From: Vibrio sp. S17_S38
GTDB taxonomy: Bacteria > Pseudomonadota > Gammaproteobacteria > Enterobacterales > Vibrionaceae
DNA: 64,000 nucleotides
Direction: 5' to 3'
Assembly (NCBI RefSeq): GCF_014694375.1
Contig: NZ_JAAUWW010000003.1
Location: forward strand, 62,001-126,000
Part shown: positions 1 to 11,810 of the stretch, piece after piece
How positions within the stretch are numbered: the stretch's first letter is position 1
How the letters are laid out: each line of letters opens with the position of its first letter
Program-made: the position numbers and the translations under genes
The notes under the pieces: model-generated
Seen by the model: only the letters and a program-made list of their open reading frames with translations
What the model was told of the DNA's origin: nothing
The model's database searches: none

Positions 1-1733
1 TTCTCAAGCCTTGGGTTAATTAAGCCTAAAGCCCAATCAATAATGGTTAACGTTCTTAAACCTAAAAAGTCAAACTTAACTAAGCCGGCCGTCTCTACGT
101 CATTTTTATCAAATTGAGTTACAGGGAAGTTCCCTTCCGAGTCGCAATAGATTGGGGCAAAATCTGTAATAGTGGTTGGCGATATAACCACACCACCGGC
201 GTGCTTACCGGCATTGCGGGTACAACCTTCAAGAATTCGGCACATGTCGATGAGTTCTTTTACATCTTCATCGGCAGCATAAATTTCAGGTAATTGTGGT
301 TCGGCATCAAAAGCTTTCGCTAATGTCATTCCAGGATCCGGTGGTACCATTTTTGAAATACGGTCCACAAAACCATAAGGGTGACCGAGTACACGGCCTA
401 CATCACGGATAACCGCTTTGGCCGCCATAGTACCAAAGGTAATGATTTGAGATACCGCATCACGACCATAGATTTCAGCAACATGATCAATAACCTGATC
501 TCGCTTATCCATACAAAAATCGATATCAAAATCGGGCATGGAAACACGTTCTGGGTTTAAGAATCGTTCGAAGAGTAAATCATATTCCAATGGGTCAAGA
601 TCGGTGATCATTAAAGCATAAGCCACCAATGAACCAGCGCCCGAACCACGTCCCGGCCCCACTGGAATGTCGTTATCTTTTGACCACTGGATGAATTCCA
701 TTACGATCAAGAAGTAACCGGGAAAGCCCATTTGGTTGATAACATCGAGTTCAATTTGAAGTCGTTCATCGTATTCCGCGCGTTTCTCTAAGCGCACATT
801 TTCATCTGGGAATAAAAACTCAAGACGAATTTCTAAACCTTCTTGCGATTTTTTAACTAAATAATCTTCAATGGCCAAACCTTCTGTTGGGAAGTTTGGC
901 AAAAAATACTCACCTAAACGTACGGTAACATTACAGCGTTTGGCGATTTCAACTGAATTTTGTAGTGCTTCGGGAATATCTCGAAACAGGTGGCACATTT
1001 CATCTTCAGTGCGAAGATACTGTTGTGCGCTATAATTTTTAGGTCGACGAGGATCAACTAAAGTATAACCATCGTGGATAGCCACTCGAATTTCATGTGC
1101 ATCAAATTGGTCTGGCGATAAGAAAACCACCTCGTTAGTCGCCACAACAGGCAGTTGATATTGCTCGGCTAGATCTAGCGCAAAATGCAGATAACTTTCT
1201 TCATCAGCGCGGCCGGTACGAGTTAACTCTAAATAGAAATGATCTTCGAAATGTGTTTGATAAAACTCAACACAAGCGTCCACTAAAGGTTTATTGCCTT
1301 TGAGTAAAGCTCGTCCAACCTCACCAACACGTCCTCCAGAAAGAATAATCAACCCTTCTTTATGATTCACTAACCATTCTTTATCAATCACTGGTTGGTG
1401 CTGTATATGACCACGTTGATAGGCTTCAGAAATCAATAAAGTAAGGTTGTTATAGCCTTTATTGTCTTTTGCTAAGATAGTGATTTTAGTAAGTTCGTCG
1501 CCAAACTCCGGTGACTGGAGAGTAAAATCTGCGCCTATGATAGGTTTTACCCCACAACTATGCGCATTACCGTAAAATTTCACTAAACCGCATAAGTTCG
1601 TAAAATCGGTAATCGCCATTGCAGGCATGCCATATTCTGCCACTTTCTTGACCAAAGGCGGCACTTTTGACAGACCATCCACCATGGAATAGTCGCTATG
1701 AATACGCAGATGTACAAACTTAGGATCAGACAT
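1..1733 (-). CDS. dnaE: DNA polymerase III alpha subunit, N-terminal half (cut by window edge)
   Basis: This is the replicative polymerase subunit that extends DNA at the fork in the Pol III holoenzyme. About 577 residues are visible, starting [16 protein letters not shown] at 1733. The N-terminal PHP domain comes first, then the polymerase palm with the catalytic acidic motif PDFDIDF near residue 400, where the E. coli enzyme has its two catalytic aspartates, and the motif [10 protein letters not shown] just before it. The C-terminal part lies beyond base 1. It is the last gene of the minus-strand envelope cluster, 114 bp after rnhB. The identity is clear; only the truncation is imposed by the window. 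Confidence 0.97.
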   Translation of the reverse strand, partial: MSDPKFVHLRIHSDYSMVDGLSKVPPLVKKVAEYGMPAMAITDFTNLCGLVKFYGNAHSCGVKPIIGADFTLQSPEFGDELTKITILAKDNKGYNNLTLLISEAYQRGHIQHQPVIDKEWLVNHKEGLIILSGGRVGEVGRALLKGNKPLVDACVEFYQTHFEDHFYLELTRTGRADEESYLHFALDLAEQYQLPVVATNEVVFLSPDQFDAHEIRVAIHDGYTLVDPRRPKNYSAQQYLRTEDEMCHLFRDIPEALQNSVEIAKRCNVTVRLGEYFLPNFPTEGLAIEDYLVKKSQEGLEIRLEFLFPDENVRLEKRAEYDERLQIELDVINQMGFPGYFLIVMEFIQWSKDNDIPVGPGRGSGAGSLVAYALMITDLDPLEYDLLFERFLNPERVSMPDFDIDFCMDKRDQVIDHVAEIYGRDAVSQIITFGTMAAKAVIRDVGRVLGHPYGFVDRISKMVPPDPGMTLAKAFDAEPQLPEIYAADEDVKELIDMCRILEGCTRNAGKHAGGVVISPTTITDFAPIYCDSEGNFPVTQFDKNDVETAGLVKFDFLGLRTLTIIDWALGLINPRLE

Positions 1734-1847
1734 AAATTTCTATTTTTGCTCAGATTGTATGTTCAAATTATGTGCTTAGATGACGTATTTAGTCTCAATG
1801 AAAGTTTACGGCTTAGCGATAACCATCACAAGAAAATATCCACTTAA

Positions 1848-2477
1848 TCAAATTAGACCTAGCACCTTTTTAACAGGCTTATAACTTTTTCTATATTGCG
1901 CTAATAAACTAGCATCTTGCGTAATACTAAACTGCTCGATGGCCTCAAGATGCACTTTGGTCGGATAACCATTATGCTTTGCAAAACCAAACTGTGGAAA
2001 TTGCGCATCCAACTGTTTCATTTCCTCATCACGAATGACTTTAGCAAGAATAGACGCAGCGCTGATTTCTGCCACGCGTAAATCCCCTTTAACAACAGCT
2101 TCACTTGCCATCGGTAAATTAGGCACTCGATTTCCATCAATCACAACGAAGTCAGGTTCAATGGCCAACCCTGCTACTGCACGCTGCATCGCAACCATAG
2201 TGGCTTGTAGGATATTTAGCTCATCGATTTCCCACGCTTCACAACGACCAATCGACCATGCTAATGCCTTTTGCTGGATCTCAGGAAACAGTGCCATGCG
2301 TTTCTTTTCAGACAATTTTTTAGAATCGGTTAATCCTTCAATCGGATTATTAGGATCTAAAATAACTGCAGCAGTAACGACAGCCCCCACTAATGGACCA
2401 CGCCCAACTTCATCCACCCCTGCAATGCAGTGAAAACCCGATGGATATTCATAAATAGGAAGTTCTGTTTTCATCAT
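1848..2477 (-). CDS. rnhB: Ribonuclease HII
   Basis: The enzyme cuts RNA in RNA-DNA hybrids and removes single ribonucleotides misincorporated in DNA. The 209-residue protein has the family signature [12 protein letters not shown] near residues 20-31, which supplies the acidic metal ligands Asp22 and Glu23, a further acidic motif [10 protein letters not shown] near residue 112, and [15 protein letters not shown]. The length is normal. It lies 9 bp downstream of lpxB and upstream of dnaE, the usual gammaproteobacterial order. Two adjacent ATG codons open the frame, and either could be used. Confidence 0.97.
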   Translation of the reverse strand: MMKTELPIYEYPSGFHCIAGVDEVGRGPLVGAVVTAAVILDPNNPIEGLTDSKKLSEKKRMALFPEIQQKALAWSIGRCEAWEIDELNILQATMVAMQRAVAGLAIEPDFVVIDGNRVPNLPMASEAVVKGDLRVAEISAASILAKVIRDEEMKQLDAQFPQFGFAKHNGYPTKVHLEAIEQFSITQDASLLAQYRKSYKPVKKVLGLI

Positions 2478-2486
2478 ACTGTCTTG

Positions 2487-3668
2487 TTATTTTGCCATTA
2501 AATTAGATTCAGAATTTAAGTTTGCAAAATTTGGATCAATCAAGGCTAAAACAGAGCTTGCCGCTTGTTTATCAGCATCTTTACGTATCCATTGATGCAT
2601 TTCAGTAAACTTTGCTTGCATAGCTTCACCTTCTTCCGTCATCAAACGCTCAATTTCAGCAGTAAGATTTTCAACCGTACAATTTTCTTGTAAAAACTCT
2701 TTGACCAATTCTTGATCGGCAAGAATATTAGGTAGCGATACATAAGACGTTTTAAGCATACGACGAGCAATAGCAGCAGATAATGCATTAACACGATAAC
2801 CAACTACCATTGGGCGATTCACTAACATACATTCGAGCGCCACAGTACCCGAAGCAAGCATGACGACATCTGATGCCTCTAATACCGTTCTTGCTGTACC
2901 ATTCACTAATTCAAAATGTAATTCAGGAGCATGTTGCTTCCACGCAGCTTCAAACTGATCACGACGCTTTTGGTTAACCAACGCGACTACAAAACCTAAA
3001 TCTGGATTGTTTTTAGCTAATTTCTGGCAAGTTTGGATAAAAGGCTCGCATAGCTTCTTCAATTCAGCATTACGACTACCAGGTAAAACAGCAAGCCAAG
3101 TTTTATTAGGATCTAAATTCAACTTTTCACGTGCTGCTAATTTGTCGCTATACAGCGGAATAGTATCGGCTAACGTATGACCAATAAATTCACATGGAAC
3201 ATTAAATTTATCGTAAAACGCTTTTTCAAAAGGTAAAAAAGCCAAAACTAAATTAGTCGCGGCGGCAATACCATGAATACGGTTTTGTCGCCATGCCCAT
3301 ACCGATGGACTGACATAATGTACCGTTTTAATACCTGATTTCTTCAGAGCCAATTCAACTCGTAGATTAAAATCAGGCGCATCAATCCCGACGAAGACAT
3401 CTGGTGGATTTTGAATAAAATAATCGATTATCGTCTTTTTAACTTTAAGCAAACGAGGTAATCGCCCAAGTACTTCGACCAATCCCATTACGGATAGCTC
3501 TTCCATATCAAAGAGAGAATCACAGCCTTGTTCAATCATCTGTGGACCACCTATACCAACAAACTCAGCATTTGGGTGTATAGCTTTAATCGCTTTAATT
3601 AGGCCAGCACCTAAAGTATCACCAGATAACTCACCAGCAACCACACCAATTCGTAACGGACGATCCAT
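2487..3668 (-). CDS. lpxB: Lipid-A-disaccharide synthase
   Basis: LpxB joins UDP-2,3-diacylglucosamine to lipid X to make the lipid A disaccharide at the inner membrane. The protein is 393 residues from the chosen ATG, beginning MDRPLRIGVVAGELSGD, which aligns with the start of E. coli LpxB. The GT-B fold segments VGIDAPDFNLR, SPSVWAWRQNRI and LPGSRNAELKKL are visible. The open frame extends 12 codons further upstream to 3704, but those codons run through a hairpin, whereas an AAGGA site sits about 8 bases before 3668. It follows lpxA and precedes rnhB. Confidence 0.96.
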   Translation of the reverse strand: MDRPLRIGVVAGELSGDTLGAGLIKAIKAIHPNAEFVGIGGPQMIEQGCDSLFDMEELSVMGLVEVLGRLPRLLKVKKTIIDYFIQNPPDVFVGIDAPDFNLRVELALKKSGIKTVHYVSPSVWAWRQNRIHGIAAATNLVLAFLPFEKAFYDKFNVPCEFIGHTLADTIPLYSDKLAAREKLNLDPNKTWLAVLPGSRNAELKKLCEPFIQTCQKLAKNNPDLGFVVALVNQKRRDQFEAAWKQHAPELHFELVNGTARTVLEASDVVMLASGTVALECMLVNRPMVVGYRVNALSAAIARRMLKTSYVSLPNILADQELVKEFLQENCTVENLTAEIERLMTEEGEAMQAKFTEMHQWIRKDADKQAASSVLALIDPNFANLNSESNLMAK

Positions 3669-3690
3669 ATTATTATCCTTTTCAAACAAA

Positions 3691-3716
3691 AAAGGCCTAA
3701 ACAAGGTTAGGCCTTT
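3691..3716 (-). terminator. Hairpin with U-run between lpxA and lpxB
   Basis: On the minus strand a 9-bp perfect stem (AAAGGCCTA and TAGGCCTTT, 8-base loop) is followed directly by a T-rich stretch. It sits between the lpxA stop and the lpxB ribosome binding site. It has the form of an intrinsic terminator and could act as a partial one that lowers lpxB-rnhB-dnaE expression. Whether it terminates in the cell is inference. Confidence 0.65.
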
Positions 3717-3744
3717 CCAATCTCAACATTGAAATTTTCGACGA

Positions 3745-4548
3745 TTATCGAATAATGCCACGTGAGGAATTATTAATGAAATCAATTAAAACTTGAACTG
3801 AAGGAAATACTTTCGCATCTTCTGCCATTTCTGCTTTCGCTTCTTCTAACGTATTTTTATTACGATAAAGAGACTTATAGGCACGACGAATAGCATGGAT
3901 TTCGTCTTTTTCAAAACCACGACGTTTCAAACCTTCATAGTTAACACCAAATGGTGTCGCATGATTACCTTGTGCAATAACATAAGGCGGGACATCTTGA
4001 GCAACGCCTGATGCGCCACCAACCATACAATGCTGACCAATATGGCAGAATTGATGTACCGCTGAAATCCCACCAATAATGGCAAAATCTTCAACCGTAA
4101 CATGACCGGCTAAGGTTACATTATTAGCCAAAATACAGCGATTACCAATCACACAATCATGCGCAACATGTACGTTCACCATAAATAGGTTATCACTACC
4201 CACTTTGGTTAAATGCTGATCTTGAGTAGTGCCACGATGCATGGTGACACTTTCACGGATGACATTGCGATCACCGATTTCTAATCGAGTCGGCTCACCT
4301 TTATATTTGAGATCCTGACAAGCTTCACCGATAGAGGCAAATTGGTAGATTTGGTTTTCTTTACCAATTACGGTAGGACCTTTGATAACAACGTGAGAAT
4401 GGATCTCTGTGCCATCACCAATCTCCACGTCAGAGCCAATGTAAGTAAATGGACCAACTTTAACGTTAGCACCAATTTTCACTCCATCTTCAATCACTGC
4501 AGAAGGATGAATTTGAGCAGTTTCATGGATTAATTTTGCATTATTCAT
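3745..4548 (-). CDS. lpxA: UDP-N-acetylglucosamine acyltransferase
   Basis: LpxA catalyses the first step of lipid A synthesis, moving a 3-hydroxyacyl chain from acyl carrier protein to UDP-GlcNAc in the cytoplasm. The sequence is a left-handed beta-helix of hexapeptide repeats (for example [16 protein letters not shown]) with the catalytic His motif VNVHVAHDC. An in-frame GTG lies at 4560, but it directly abuts the purine-rich AAAGGG. The ATG at 4548 has that site about 9 bases upstream and gives 267 residues, close to the usual 262. It lies just after fabZ. Confidence 0.96.
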   Translation of the reverse strand: MNNAKLIHETAQIHPSAVIEDGVKIGANVKVGPFTYIGSDVEIGDGTEIHSHVVIKGPTVIGKENQIYQFASIGEACQDLKYKGEPTRLEIGDRNVIRESVTMHRGTTQDQHLTKVGSDNLFMVNVHVAHDCVIGNRCILANNVTLAGHVTVEDFAIIGGISAVHQFCHIGQHCMVGGASGVAQDVPPYVIAQGNHATPFGVNYEGLKRRGFEKDEIHAIRRAYKSLYRNKNTLEEAKAEMAEDAKVFPSVQVLIDFINNSSRGIIR

Positions 4549-4563
4549 ACTAGCGCTCACCCT

Positions 4564-5016
4564 TTAGAATTCACGACGCGCACATTTTAACTCAGCAGAA
4601 CAAACAACTTCGCCGTCTACTTTAGCTACGCCATTGAATAAAGCAATACCGCGGCGGTCTTTAATAAATTCAACTTCAATCATTAATTGATCACCAGGTA
4701 CCACTGGCTTACGAAATTTAGCTCGGTCAATACTCGCAAAGTAATAAAGCTCATTTTCTTTTGGTGCGCCAAAGGTTTTAAATGCAAGTAACCCCGTTGC
4801 TTGAGCCATGGCTTCTAAAATCAAAACACCCGGGAAAATTGGAAGCTGTGGAAAGTGTCCTGTGAATTGGGGTTCATTAACAGAAACATTCTTAAGCCCA
4901 ATAAGATACTTACCTTCTTCATAATCGGTCACTCGATCGATCAATAAAAATGGGTAACGATGCGGCAATAACGCTCTAATTTCTGTAATATTTAATGTTT
5001 TCTTTTCAGCAGTCAC
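4564..5016 (-). CDS. fabZ: 3-hydroxyacyl-ACP dehydratase
   Basis: FabZ dehydrates 3-hydroxyacyl-ACP in fatty acid elongation and competes with LpxA/LpxD for the same substrate. The hot-dog fold motifs [14 protein letters not shown] and [20 protein letters not shown] are present, including the catalytic His and Glu. No ATG exists at the N-terminus. A TTG (5022) and a GTG (5016) are in frame, and GGAAG lies six bases before the GTG, so I chose the GTG (150 residues). It sits between lpxD and lpxA. Confidence 0.95.
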   Translation of the reverse strand: MTAEKKTLNITEIRALLPHRYPFLLIDRVTDYEEGKYLIGLKNVSVNEPQFTGHFPQLPIFPGVLILEAMAQATGLLAFKTFGAPKENELYYFASIDRAKFRKPVVPGDQLMIEVEFIKDRRGIALFNGVAKVDGEVVCSAELKCARREF

Positions 5017-5142
5017 AATCAACTTCCTATAAATGTTCTAAAATATTATTGATGTAGCGATGAAAAGTCTGTTACTTGAAGATTTTTCATTATGCTATAA
5101 ACCATTAAACTAAATAAATTACTAATGTGTTTTATCAATATA

Positions 5143-6162
5143 TTAATCTTTTAACTTTTTTTCTAAAGTTTTAAGACGTTTATGCATATCATCAATTTTC
5201 AATGTTCGAGCGGCGGTTTTACGCCACTCTTTATTCGTTTGCAGTGGGATACCTGACGAATACACACCCTTCTCTGGGATGCCACGCATAACCATTCCCA
5301 TACCGGTTATTGTCACTTGGTCAGCAATATCAATATGACCGTTAATCACGGAGGCTCCACCAATAATGCAATATTTACCAATATTCACACTACCCGCTAC
5401 AGTAGTGCTACCAGCCATCGCCGTACCATATCCTATACGAACGTTATGTGCGATTTGAATATGATTATCAATAATTACGTTATCTTCGATAACCGTATCA
5501 TCTAACGCGCCGCGGTCAATCGTAGTACAAGAACCAATCTCAACTCGATTACCAATTATCACGCCTCCGAGTTGAGGGATTTTAACCCACTCACCACGAT
5601 TATTCGCATAACCAAAACCGTCCGCACCAATAACTGTATTGGCTTGGATTAAGCATGACTCCCCAATAGTTATATTGTGATAAATCGTCGTATTAGCACA
5701 AATTGTTGTATTGGCTCCAATCTTAGTATTCTTGCCAATAAAGCAGCCTGCACCAATTACCACATTGTCCCCAAGCTCAACACCAGTTTCAATCACAGCA
5801 TGGTGAGCAATGCAGACATCAGCACCCAATATCACATCATCCGCAACGGCTGCTGTCGATTCAATACAATCAGCAGGCTTTGGTGTTATATCAAGGGCTT
5901 GAGCCACTAATGCATAAGCAAGATAAGGGTCTTCAACTACAAGTGCATTCGTTTGGCATACGTCGAGTTCAGATGCTTTAATAAGGACGGCACTCGCTTT
6001 ACATTCTGATAAATGCTTGCGGTATTTTTCATTGGTCAAAAAAGTTATTTGACCAGAGCCAGCTTTATCCATCGCAGCAACAGAGGAAACGGTACAATCA
6101 CCATCTCCATGTAGCTCTCCGCCTATTATTTTTGCTAGTTCAGCAAGTGTTTTATTTGGCAT
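5143..6162 (-). CDS. lpxD: UDP-3-O-acylglucosamine N-acyltransferase
   Basis: LpxD adds the second (amide-linked) acyl chain in lipid A synthesis. The 339-residue protein has the N-terminal uridine-binding domain ([17 protein letters not shown]) and then a long hexapeptide beta-helix. The catalytic region [13 protein letters not shown], with the active-site His, lies near residue 240. The size matches E. coli LpxD (341). It lies 22 bp after skp and 120 bp before fabZ. Confidence 0.97.
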   Translation of the reverse strand: MPNKTLAELAKIIGGELHGDGDCTVSSVAAMDKAGSGQITFLTNEKYRKHLSECKASAVLIKASELDVCQTNALVVEDPYLAYALVAQALDITPKPADCIESTAAVADDVILGADVCIAHHAVIETGVELGDNVVIGAGCFIGKNTKIGANTTICANTTIYHNITIGESCLIQANTVIGADGFGYANNRGEWVKIPQLGGVIIGNRVEIGSCTTIDRGALDDTVIEDNVIIDNHIQIAHNVRIGYGTAMAGSTTVAGSVNIGKYCIIGGASVINGHIDIADQVTITGMGMVMRGIPEKGVYSSGIPLQTNKEWRKTAARTLKIDDMHKRLKTLEKKLKD

Positions 6163-6184
6163 AAATAAAATCTTTCTACTTTTA

Positions 6185-6694
6185 TTATTTTAATTCTTTA
6201 ATAACAGAATCTGTAATGTCTGCGCTTGGTGTAGCATAAACTAACGCTTGGCCATTTAGCACAATATCGTAGCCATCTTTCTTCGCGACTTTATCGATCG
6301 CAGCTTGAATTTTCACATTAATTTTTTGCATTTCTTCTTGCTTCATTTTGTTGATATCAGCTTGGAAAGACTTTCCTTTAACTTCTAACTTCGCTTGCAT
6401 CGATTGAATATCAATACGGAGATTATCAACATCATTAGTCGACATAAGTTGAGCATCACGTTTTAATTTTTCCACTTTAGTATCAATTTGTTTTTTTAGT
6501 TTATCCAGTTCAGCTCTTTTGTCTTTGCTGGATTTTTCTAATTTTTGCTCTACTGCCTGAGCTTGAGGAACGGTTTGAAATACTTTTGCCGTATTCACGT
6601 AGCCAATCTTTTGAGCTGCTTGTGCCGCTTGTGCCGTTAAAGATGCAGTTAACACAACTAAGCTGATACCTGTAATTTTCATCAATTTTTTCAC
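6185..6694 (-). CDS. skp: Periplasmic outer-membrane-protein chaperone Skp/OmpH
   Basis: Skp is a trimeric periplasmic holdase that carries unfolded outer membrane proteins to BamA. The 169 residues begin with a signal peptide ([23 protein letters not shown]), followed by [18 protein letters not shown] and a long charged coiled coil (about residues 50-130) that forms the tentacles. It lies 29 bp after bamA and just before lpxD, the conserved order. Confidence 0.96.
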   Translation of the reverse strand: MKKLMKITGISLVVLTASLTAQAAQAAQKIGYVNTAKVFQTVPQAQAVEQKLEKSSKDKRAELDKLKKQIDTKVEKLKRDAQLMSTNDVDNLRIDIQSMQAKLEVKGKSFQADINKMKQEEMQKINVKIQAAIDKVAKKDGYDIVLNGQALVYATPSADITDSVIKELK

Positions 6695-6723
6695 AATAAT
6701 TTCCTTACAAAAAGAATCTAAAA

Positions 6724-9165
6724 TTAGAATGTTTGTCCAATAGTAAAGGTGAAGAACTCATCATCATCGCCTTCATAAATTTTCAACGGTTTTGCTATTG
6801 AGAACACCAAAGGCCCCATCGGTGACATCCATTGCATCGCCATCCCTACCGAATAGCGGAAATTTAATGGATCTGAGTAATCATAATAATATTTCTTACC
6901 TGCCATGTTTGCATCAGGATCCCTATACTTAAACTCAGTATCCCAAACACTTGCCGCATCAAGAAAGATGCTCGTCCGAAGTGAATTCGCCACTTCTTCT
7001 GAAGCAAACGGGGTCGGGACAATAAGCTCAACACTCGCTACAGCGGTTGCATTACCACCAACTGAATCATCGGTTGCAGTATAATTTGGATTGTTCCCTC
7101 CAGTTGAACCACCCTCATCATATACGGCTTTCGGCCCTGCAGAGTTAGAACCAAAACCGCGCAATGTAGAGAAGCCACCTGAATAATAGTTTTCATAGAA
7201 TGGGTATAAGTTATCATTACCATTCACAGAACCGTAACCATTACCGTATCCCAAACGTCCTCGTAATAAAACAGTAAAGTCTTGTTTCTTAGTCAGGGGA
7301 ATGTATTGTTTTGCATCATATTGAATTTTGTAATAGGGAACATCCGAACCTGGTGTTGTTATTTTAAAGAATGCTCTTTGGTGGTTACCCGCTGTTGGAA
7401 AATACCCTTTATTCAAGTTGTTACGGGTCCAAGAAATATTGACATCATAATCATCAACTTTTAATTCGCCTGAAGCTTCATCGTAATTACCCGCATTTTC
7501 CTGAGTCGTTAAGAAACCTTCATTCTGAACATAAGGGTCTAAATTGGAAATTTTGTTATGTGTGTAACCAATTCCTAATTCAATATAATTAAGCTCATTG
7601 ATAGGGAAACCCCAAGTTAAACTGGTACCATAACTTTCGTTAGTATAATCAACTATCCCTGCTTCAGATGCTTCAAATTCATTATAGAATACCTTGCCAC
7701 CTAAACTAACACCATCTAACGTCCAGTACGGATCCCGATAATCTAAACTAATATTTTTTTGGTAATCGTTTGTCATGGCATTGATACCAATTCGATTACC
7801 TGTCCCTAAAAAGTTGTCTTGTTGTAAACCAACTTGAAAACTAACACCCGATTCCGTGCCATAACCAACCCCAAAGTTAATGCTACCTGAGTTGGCTTCT
7901 TTAACATTGTAAACCACATCAACTTGGTCGTCAGTTCCAGGAACACGCTGTGTTTGAACATCGACAGTTTCAAAGAAACCCAAGCGATTCAAGCGAGCCT
8001 TACCGGCATCAACTGATTTAGAATTTAACCACGAGCTTTCCATTTGGCGCATCTCACGGCGTAATATTTCATCTCGTGTAATCGTATTACCAGTAAAACG
8101 AATATCACGTACATACATACGACTGCCAGGATCTATTTGAATGGTCAAAGAGACTTCTTTCGTTTCATCGTTAAATTCAGGTATTGTTTGAACTTTAGGA
8201 TAAGCGTATCCAGATTCACCTAATGACTTTTTAATACCATCTTCAAGCATCGTCGCTAATGAGCCATTGTAAGTATCACCACTTTCAAATGGGATCATCG
8301 CTTTAAAATCGTCTTCCTTTCCAATAAGATCACCACGAAACTTCACCTCTTTAATGATATAAGGTTCACCTTCGGTAACATTAAGCGTGATATAGACACC
8401 TTTTTTATCTGGTGAAATTGACACCTGAGTAGACGTCACTTGAAATTTTAAATAGCCACGATCAAAATAGTACGTTTTAAGTTTTTCAATATCACCAGCA
8501 AGCACTTGCTTTTGATATTTTTCGTCCGCTAAAAAGTTCCACCACGGCACATCAGCATTAAGATCGAAACGTGATAAAAGTTGGCTATCGGTAAACACTT
8601 TATTACCAATGAAATTGATTTGCTGAATTTTGGCTGAAACCCCTTCAGTAAAAACAAACTTCAAATCGGAACGATTACGCGGTAAAGGTGTAACGACGGC
8701 TTTTACTGTCGCGTTATACTTACCCACGCTGTAGTAGAAATCTTCTAAACCTTTTTCAATTGAGCTTAATTTAGTTCGATCTAACGCTTCGCCGACACGA
8801 ATGCCAGATGCATCAAGATTCTGCTGTAGTTGCTCATCCTTAATAGCTTTATTACCTGAGAAAGACACTTCAGCAATAGTTGGTCTCTCTTTCACTTTAA
8901 GTAATAAGACCGAGCCATCACGATAGACTTTAACATCTTCAAAATTTCCCGAAGAATAAAGCGCGTTAATAATCGCAGACGCATCTTGTTCATCCACAGT
9001 ATCGCCTACTCGGACTGGCATTTTTAATAGCACAGCACCAAGCGCAACGCGCTGTAAACCTTCAATTTTAATGTCAGAGACTACAAAAGAGTCCGCGTGA
9101 GCCACTGATGAGATAACCAGTAAAGCCATAATCCAAATGCGTTTGATCGCCATAAACTTGTTCAT
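6724..9165 (-). CDS. bamA: Outer membrane assembly protein BamA
   Basis: BamA is the core of the BAM complex that folds beta-barrels into the outer membrane. The 813-residue protein has a signal peptide ending about VAHA, five POTRA domains (about residues 25-425) and a 16-stranded barrel. The conserved loop-6 motif appears as TLRGFGSN. The C-terminus ends FTIGQTF, a terminal aromatic barrel signature. It is transcribed after rseP and before skp. Sigma-E control is expected from the family, but I could not place a sigma-E promoter by eye. Confidence 0.97.
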   Translation of the reverse strand: MNKFMAIKRIWIMALLVISSVAHADSFVVSDIKIEGLQRVALGAVLLKMPVRVGDTVDEQDASAIINALYSSGNFEDVKVYRDGSVLLLKVKERPTIAEVSFSGNKAIKDEQLQQNLDASGIRVGEALDRTKLSSIEKGLEDFYYSVGKYNATVKAVVTPLPRNRSDLKFVFTEGVSAKIQQINFIGNKVFTDSQLLSRFDLNADVPWWNFLADEKYQKQVLAGDIEKLKTYYFDRGYLKFQVTSTQVSISPDKKGVYITLNVTEGEPYIIKEVKFRGDLIGKEDDFKAMIPFESGDTYNGSLATMLEDGIKKSLGESGYAYPKVQTIPEFNDETKEVSLTIQIDPGSRMYVRDIRFTGNTITRDEILRREMRQMESSWLNSKSVDAGKARLNRLGFFETVDVQTQRVPGTDDQVDVVYNVKEANSGSINFGVGYGTESGVSFQVGLQQDNFLGTGNRIGINAMTNDYQKNISLDYRDPYWTLDGVSLGGKVFYNEFEASEAGIVDYTNESYGTSLTWGFPINELNYIELGIGYTHNKISNLDPYVQNEGFLTTQENAGNYDEASGELKVDDYDVNISWTRNNLNKGYFPTAGNHQRAFFKITTPGSDVPYYKIQYDAKQYIPLTKKQDFTVLLRGRLGYGNGYGSVNGNDNLYPFYENYYSGGFSTLRGFGSNSAGPKAVYDEGGSTGGNNPNYTATDDSVGGNATAVASVELIVPTPFASEEVANSLRTSIFLDAASVWDTEFKYRDPDANMAGKKYYYDYSDPLNFRYSVGMAMQWMSPMGPLVFSIAKPLKIYEGDDDEFFTFTIGQTF

Positions 9166-9207
9166 AAATCCTTTATAAATAGATGCCTTGTTAAACCACT
9201 ACTGGCA

Positions 9208-10566
9208 CTACAGGCGAGCAACGTCATTAAAAATTGCTATTAGCATTAAAGAAAAAATAGCTGCACTACCAATACGATAACCAATCTCTTGCACCTTTTC
9301 GGAGACAGGACGGCGAATAATAGCTTCAATTGCAAAAAATAGCAGATGTCCACCATCCAATACAGGAAGAGGCATCAAGTTAATAATACCTAAATTAACA
9401 CTAATAAGGGCTAAAAAACCTAAAAAGTAAACTAAACCGTAATCAGCGGTGGTACCAGCGCCTTTAGCAATAGTAATCGGCCCACTTAAATTATTAATAC
9501 CGACGTCACCAGTAAACAGTTTTTTCACCATTGTCAGTGTTAAACCAACAATTTGTCCGGTTTTATCAATCGCTTTAGGTATTGATTCAAGCACACCATA
9601 TTTTTGCTCAATCCGATACTCTTCCGGCCAAGCATCCATTGAAGGTGCAACACCCGCAAATCCTATTTTGCTTCCATCAGCTAAAACTTTCATTTCTGGT
9701 ACTAAAGTCAAAGCTTGCTCTTTTCCTTCTCTTTCCACATATAGAGAAAGTGATTTTTCTGGACTAGATTTAACGGCATCAACAAAATTTTGCCATATAA
9801 CGACAGACTTACCGTCAATTGAAAGTAATTTATCACCGACTTTAAATCCAGCTTTCTCCGCAGCACTATTTTCACTGACATTAGAAACAACCGTTGTCAG
9901 CGCTGGTCGATAAGGTTTAAACCCTAATGTTTGCATGACAGAATCTGTTTCAGGATCAAATGACCAATCTTGAGTGTCTAAAGTAATCTTTCTTTCAAGA
10001 CCAACATCTTCTGGCGAACTTACGGTCAAAATTATCTGCTTATCGCCAATATGAGAAATCAACGCCATATGCGCAGATTCCCAATCAGAGGTTTTGATAT
10101 CAGATACTGATTTTAGTTCCATGCCTGACGTCATTCCTGCATTTGCAGCAATAGAACTTGGCGCTACATCACCAATCACTGGTTTTAACGCTGGCACACC
10201 AATCATAAAAACTAGCCAATAGGCAAAGATCGCAAAAAGAAAATTAAAAACAGGGCCTGCAGCAACAATAGCACTACGTCGCCATAAGCTTTTATGATTA
10301 AAAGCCATGTGCTTCTGATCTTCGGGGACATTATCAACTCGAGAATCGAGCATTTTGACAAAACCACCTAAAGGGATCATTGAGATGGAATACTCAACTC
10401 CATCTTTCGCTTTACGGCTCCAAAGAGACTTACCGAATCCAATCGAAAACTTTTGAACCTTAACACCACACCGACGTGCAACCCAAAAATGACCAAATTC
10501 ATGTACTGCCACTAAAATACTAAGTGCAACGATAAACGATGCTAAATTCCATATTATGCCAGTCAT
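9208..10566 (-). CDS. rseP: Sigma-E regulator site-2 protease RseP
   Basis: RseP is an inner membrane zinc protease that cleaves RseA within the membrane and releases sigma-E during envelope stress. The 452 residues show the zinc motif HEFGH at the N-terminal membrane segment, two PDZ domains in the middle, and the third ligand motif [10 protein letters not shown] near the C-terminus. The start overlaps the end of ispC by 4 bp, so the two are probably translationally coupled. bamA follows directly. Confidence 0.97.
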   Translation of the reverse strand: MTGIIWNLASFIVALSILVAVHEFGHFWVARRCGVKVQKFSIGFGKSLWSRKAKDGVEYSISMIPLGGFVKMLDSRVDNVPEDQKHMAFNHKSLWRRSAIVAAGPVFNFLFAIFAYWLVFMIGVPALKPVIGDVAPSSIAANAGMTSGMELKSVSDIKTSDWESAHMALISHIGDKQIILTVSSPEDVGLERKITLDTQDWSFDPETDSVMQTLGFKPYRPALTTVVSNVSENSAAEKAGFKVGDKLLSIDGKSVVIWQNFVDAVKSSPEKSLSLYVEREGKEQALTLVPEMKVLADGSKIGFAGVAPSMDAWPEEYRIEQKYGVLESIPKAIDKTGQIVGLTLTMVKKLFTGDVGINNLSGPITIAKGAGTTADYGLVYFLGFLALISVNLGIINLMPLPVLDGGHLLFFAIEAIIRRPVSEKVQEIGYRIGSAAIFSLMLIAIFNDVARL

Positions 10567-11768
10567 AATGATCGCTCTGTTAATAATTCATTGGCGTATT
10601 GGCGAGCTATATTATCTAGCTCAAGTAAGCTTTCCAAACTCTGTGCACCAAGAGTTGATAAGCCACACACTTTCGACATAACAGCCTCATTAATGATGGC
10701 AATATCGGTAAATTTAAGCTGATTATTTAAAAAAGCAGCAACTGAAACTTCATTGGCTGCATTAATCGCAGTCGTCGCATTTTGCCCAGTATAACAAGCA
10801 TCAATCGCAAGCTGTAAACAGGGGTATCTTGACATATCAGGTTCAAGAAAAGTCAGTTCATTTAGCTGTGTAAAATTAATAGGGTTAACGCCAGATGGAA
10901 TACGTTCAGGGTATGACATTGATAATGCAATAGGGGTTCTCATATCAGGCTCACCCATTTGAGCAATGACGGAACCATCATTATATTGCACCATAGAATG
11001 AATGACTGACTGAGGATGAATCAAAACCTTAAGCTGTTCTTGCTTTGCATTGAATAGCCATTTCGCTTCAATAAACTCCAAACCTTTATTCATCATAGTG
11101 GCAGAGTCTACTGAGATTTTCGGACCCATTGACCAATTAGGATGTGCTATCGCCATCTCAGGCGTAACTTGGCTTAATGAAGAAACATCACTATAACGAA
11201 AAGGACCACCTGAACCAGTTAACAGGATGGAATGAACTCCACCAGCATCAAGATCACAATGTCCTAAGTTTGTCTGGATGGTTTGAGAAAGGCATTGAAA
11301 AATGGCGTTATGCTCACTATCTACGGGCAAAATTTCTGCTCCATACTGCCTAGCTGCATCAATAAAGAATTGCCCTGACATAACGAGAGCCTCTTTATTA
11401 GCCAGTAAAATTCTCTTACCTGCTTTTACCGCTGCCATAGTTGGTAATAGCCCAGAAGCCCCAACAATGGCTGCCATCACCATGTCAACAGGCTCAGCAG
11501 AAGCGACCTCACATAGCCCATCTAACCCTGACAAAACCTTAGTTGAAACATGTGAGTTTTTTAGCTTTTTTTCTAATAACAATGCAGCTGAGTCATCAGA
11601 CATGACAGCATATTCAGGTTGCCACTGCAGACACAATTGATGCATTTTTTCAACATTAGAACATGCTGCCAATGCAAACACCGAGAAGTCAGTTGGGTTA
11701 TGCTCAATGACAGACAGCGTACTCGCCCCGATAGAACCCGTTGCACCTAAAATCGTTATCTTTTGCAT
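10563..11768 (-). CDS. ispC: 1-deoxy-D-xylulose-5-phosphate reductoisomerase
   Basis: IspC (Dxr) converts DXP to 2-C-methyl-D-erythritol 4-phosphate using NADPH, the committed step of the MEP isoprenoid pathway. The 401 residues start [18 protein letters not shown] with the NADPH-binding motif, then [12 protein letters not shown] and [11 protein letters not shown], the metal and substrate region. It is 42 bp after cdsA and overlaps rseP. The upstream enzyme Dxs is encoded at 38960 in this window. Confidence 0.97.
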   Translation of the reverse strand: MQKITILGATGSIGASTLSVIEHNPTDFSVFALAACSNVEKMHQLCLQWQPEYAVMSDDSAALLLEKKLKNSHVSTKVLSGLDGLCEVASAEPVDMVMAAIVGASGLLPTMAAVKAGKRILLANKEALVMSGQFFIDAARQYGAEILPVDSEHNAIFQCLSQTIQTNLGHCDLDAGGVHSILLTGSGGPFRYSDVSSLSQVTPEMAIAHPNWSMGPKISVDSATMMNKGLEFIEAKWLFNAKQEQLKVLIHPQSVIHSMVQYNDGSVIAQMGEPDMRTPIALSMSYPERIPSGVNPINFTQLNELTFLEPDMSRYPCLQLAIDACYTGQNATTAINAANEVSVAAFLNNQLKFTDIAIINEAVMSKVCGLSTLGAQSLESLLELDNIARQYANELLTERSL

Positions 11769-11810
11769 AAGATCAAACCACTAAAAGAGAAAGATGACGT
11801 AACACCGATA

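Noticed and set aside
121..140. GGGAACTTCCC inside dnaE as a sigma-E -35
   Set aside because: It lies inside a coding region with no fitting -10 and no gene start downstream in the window.
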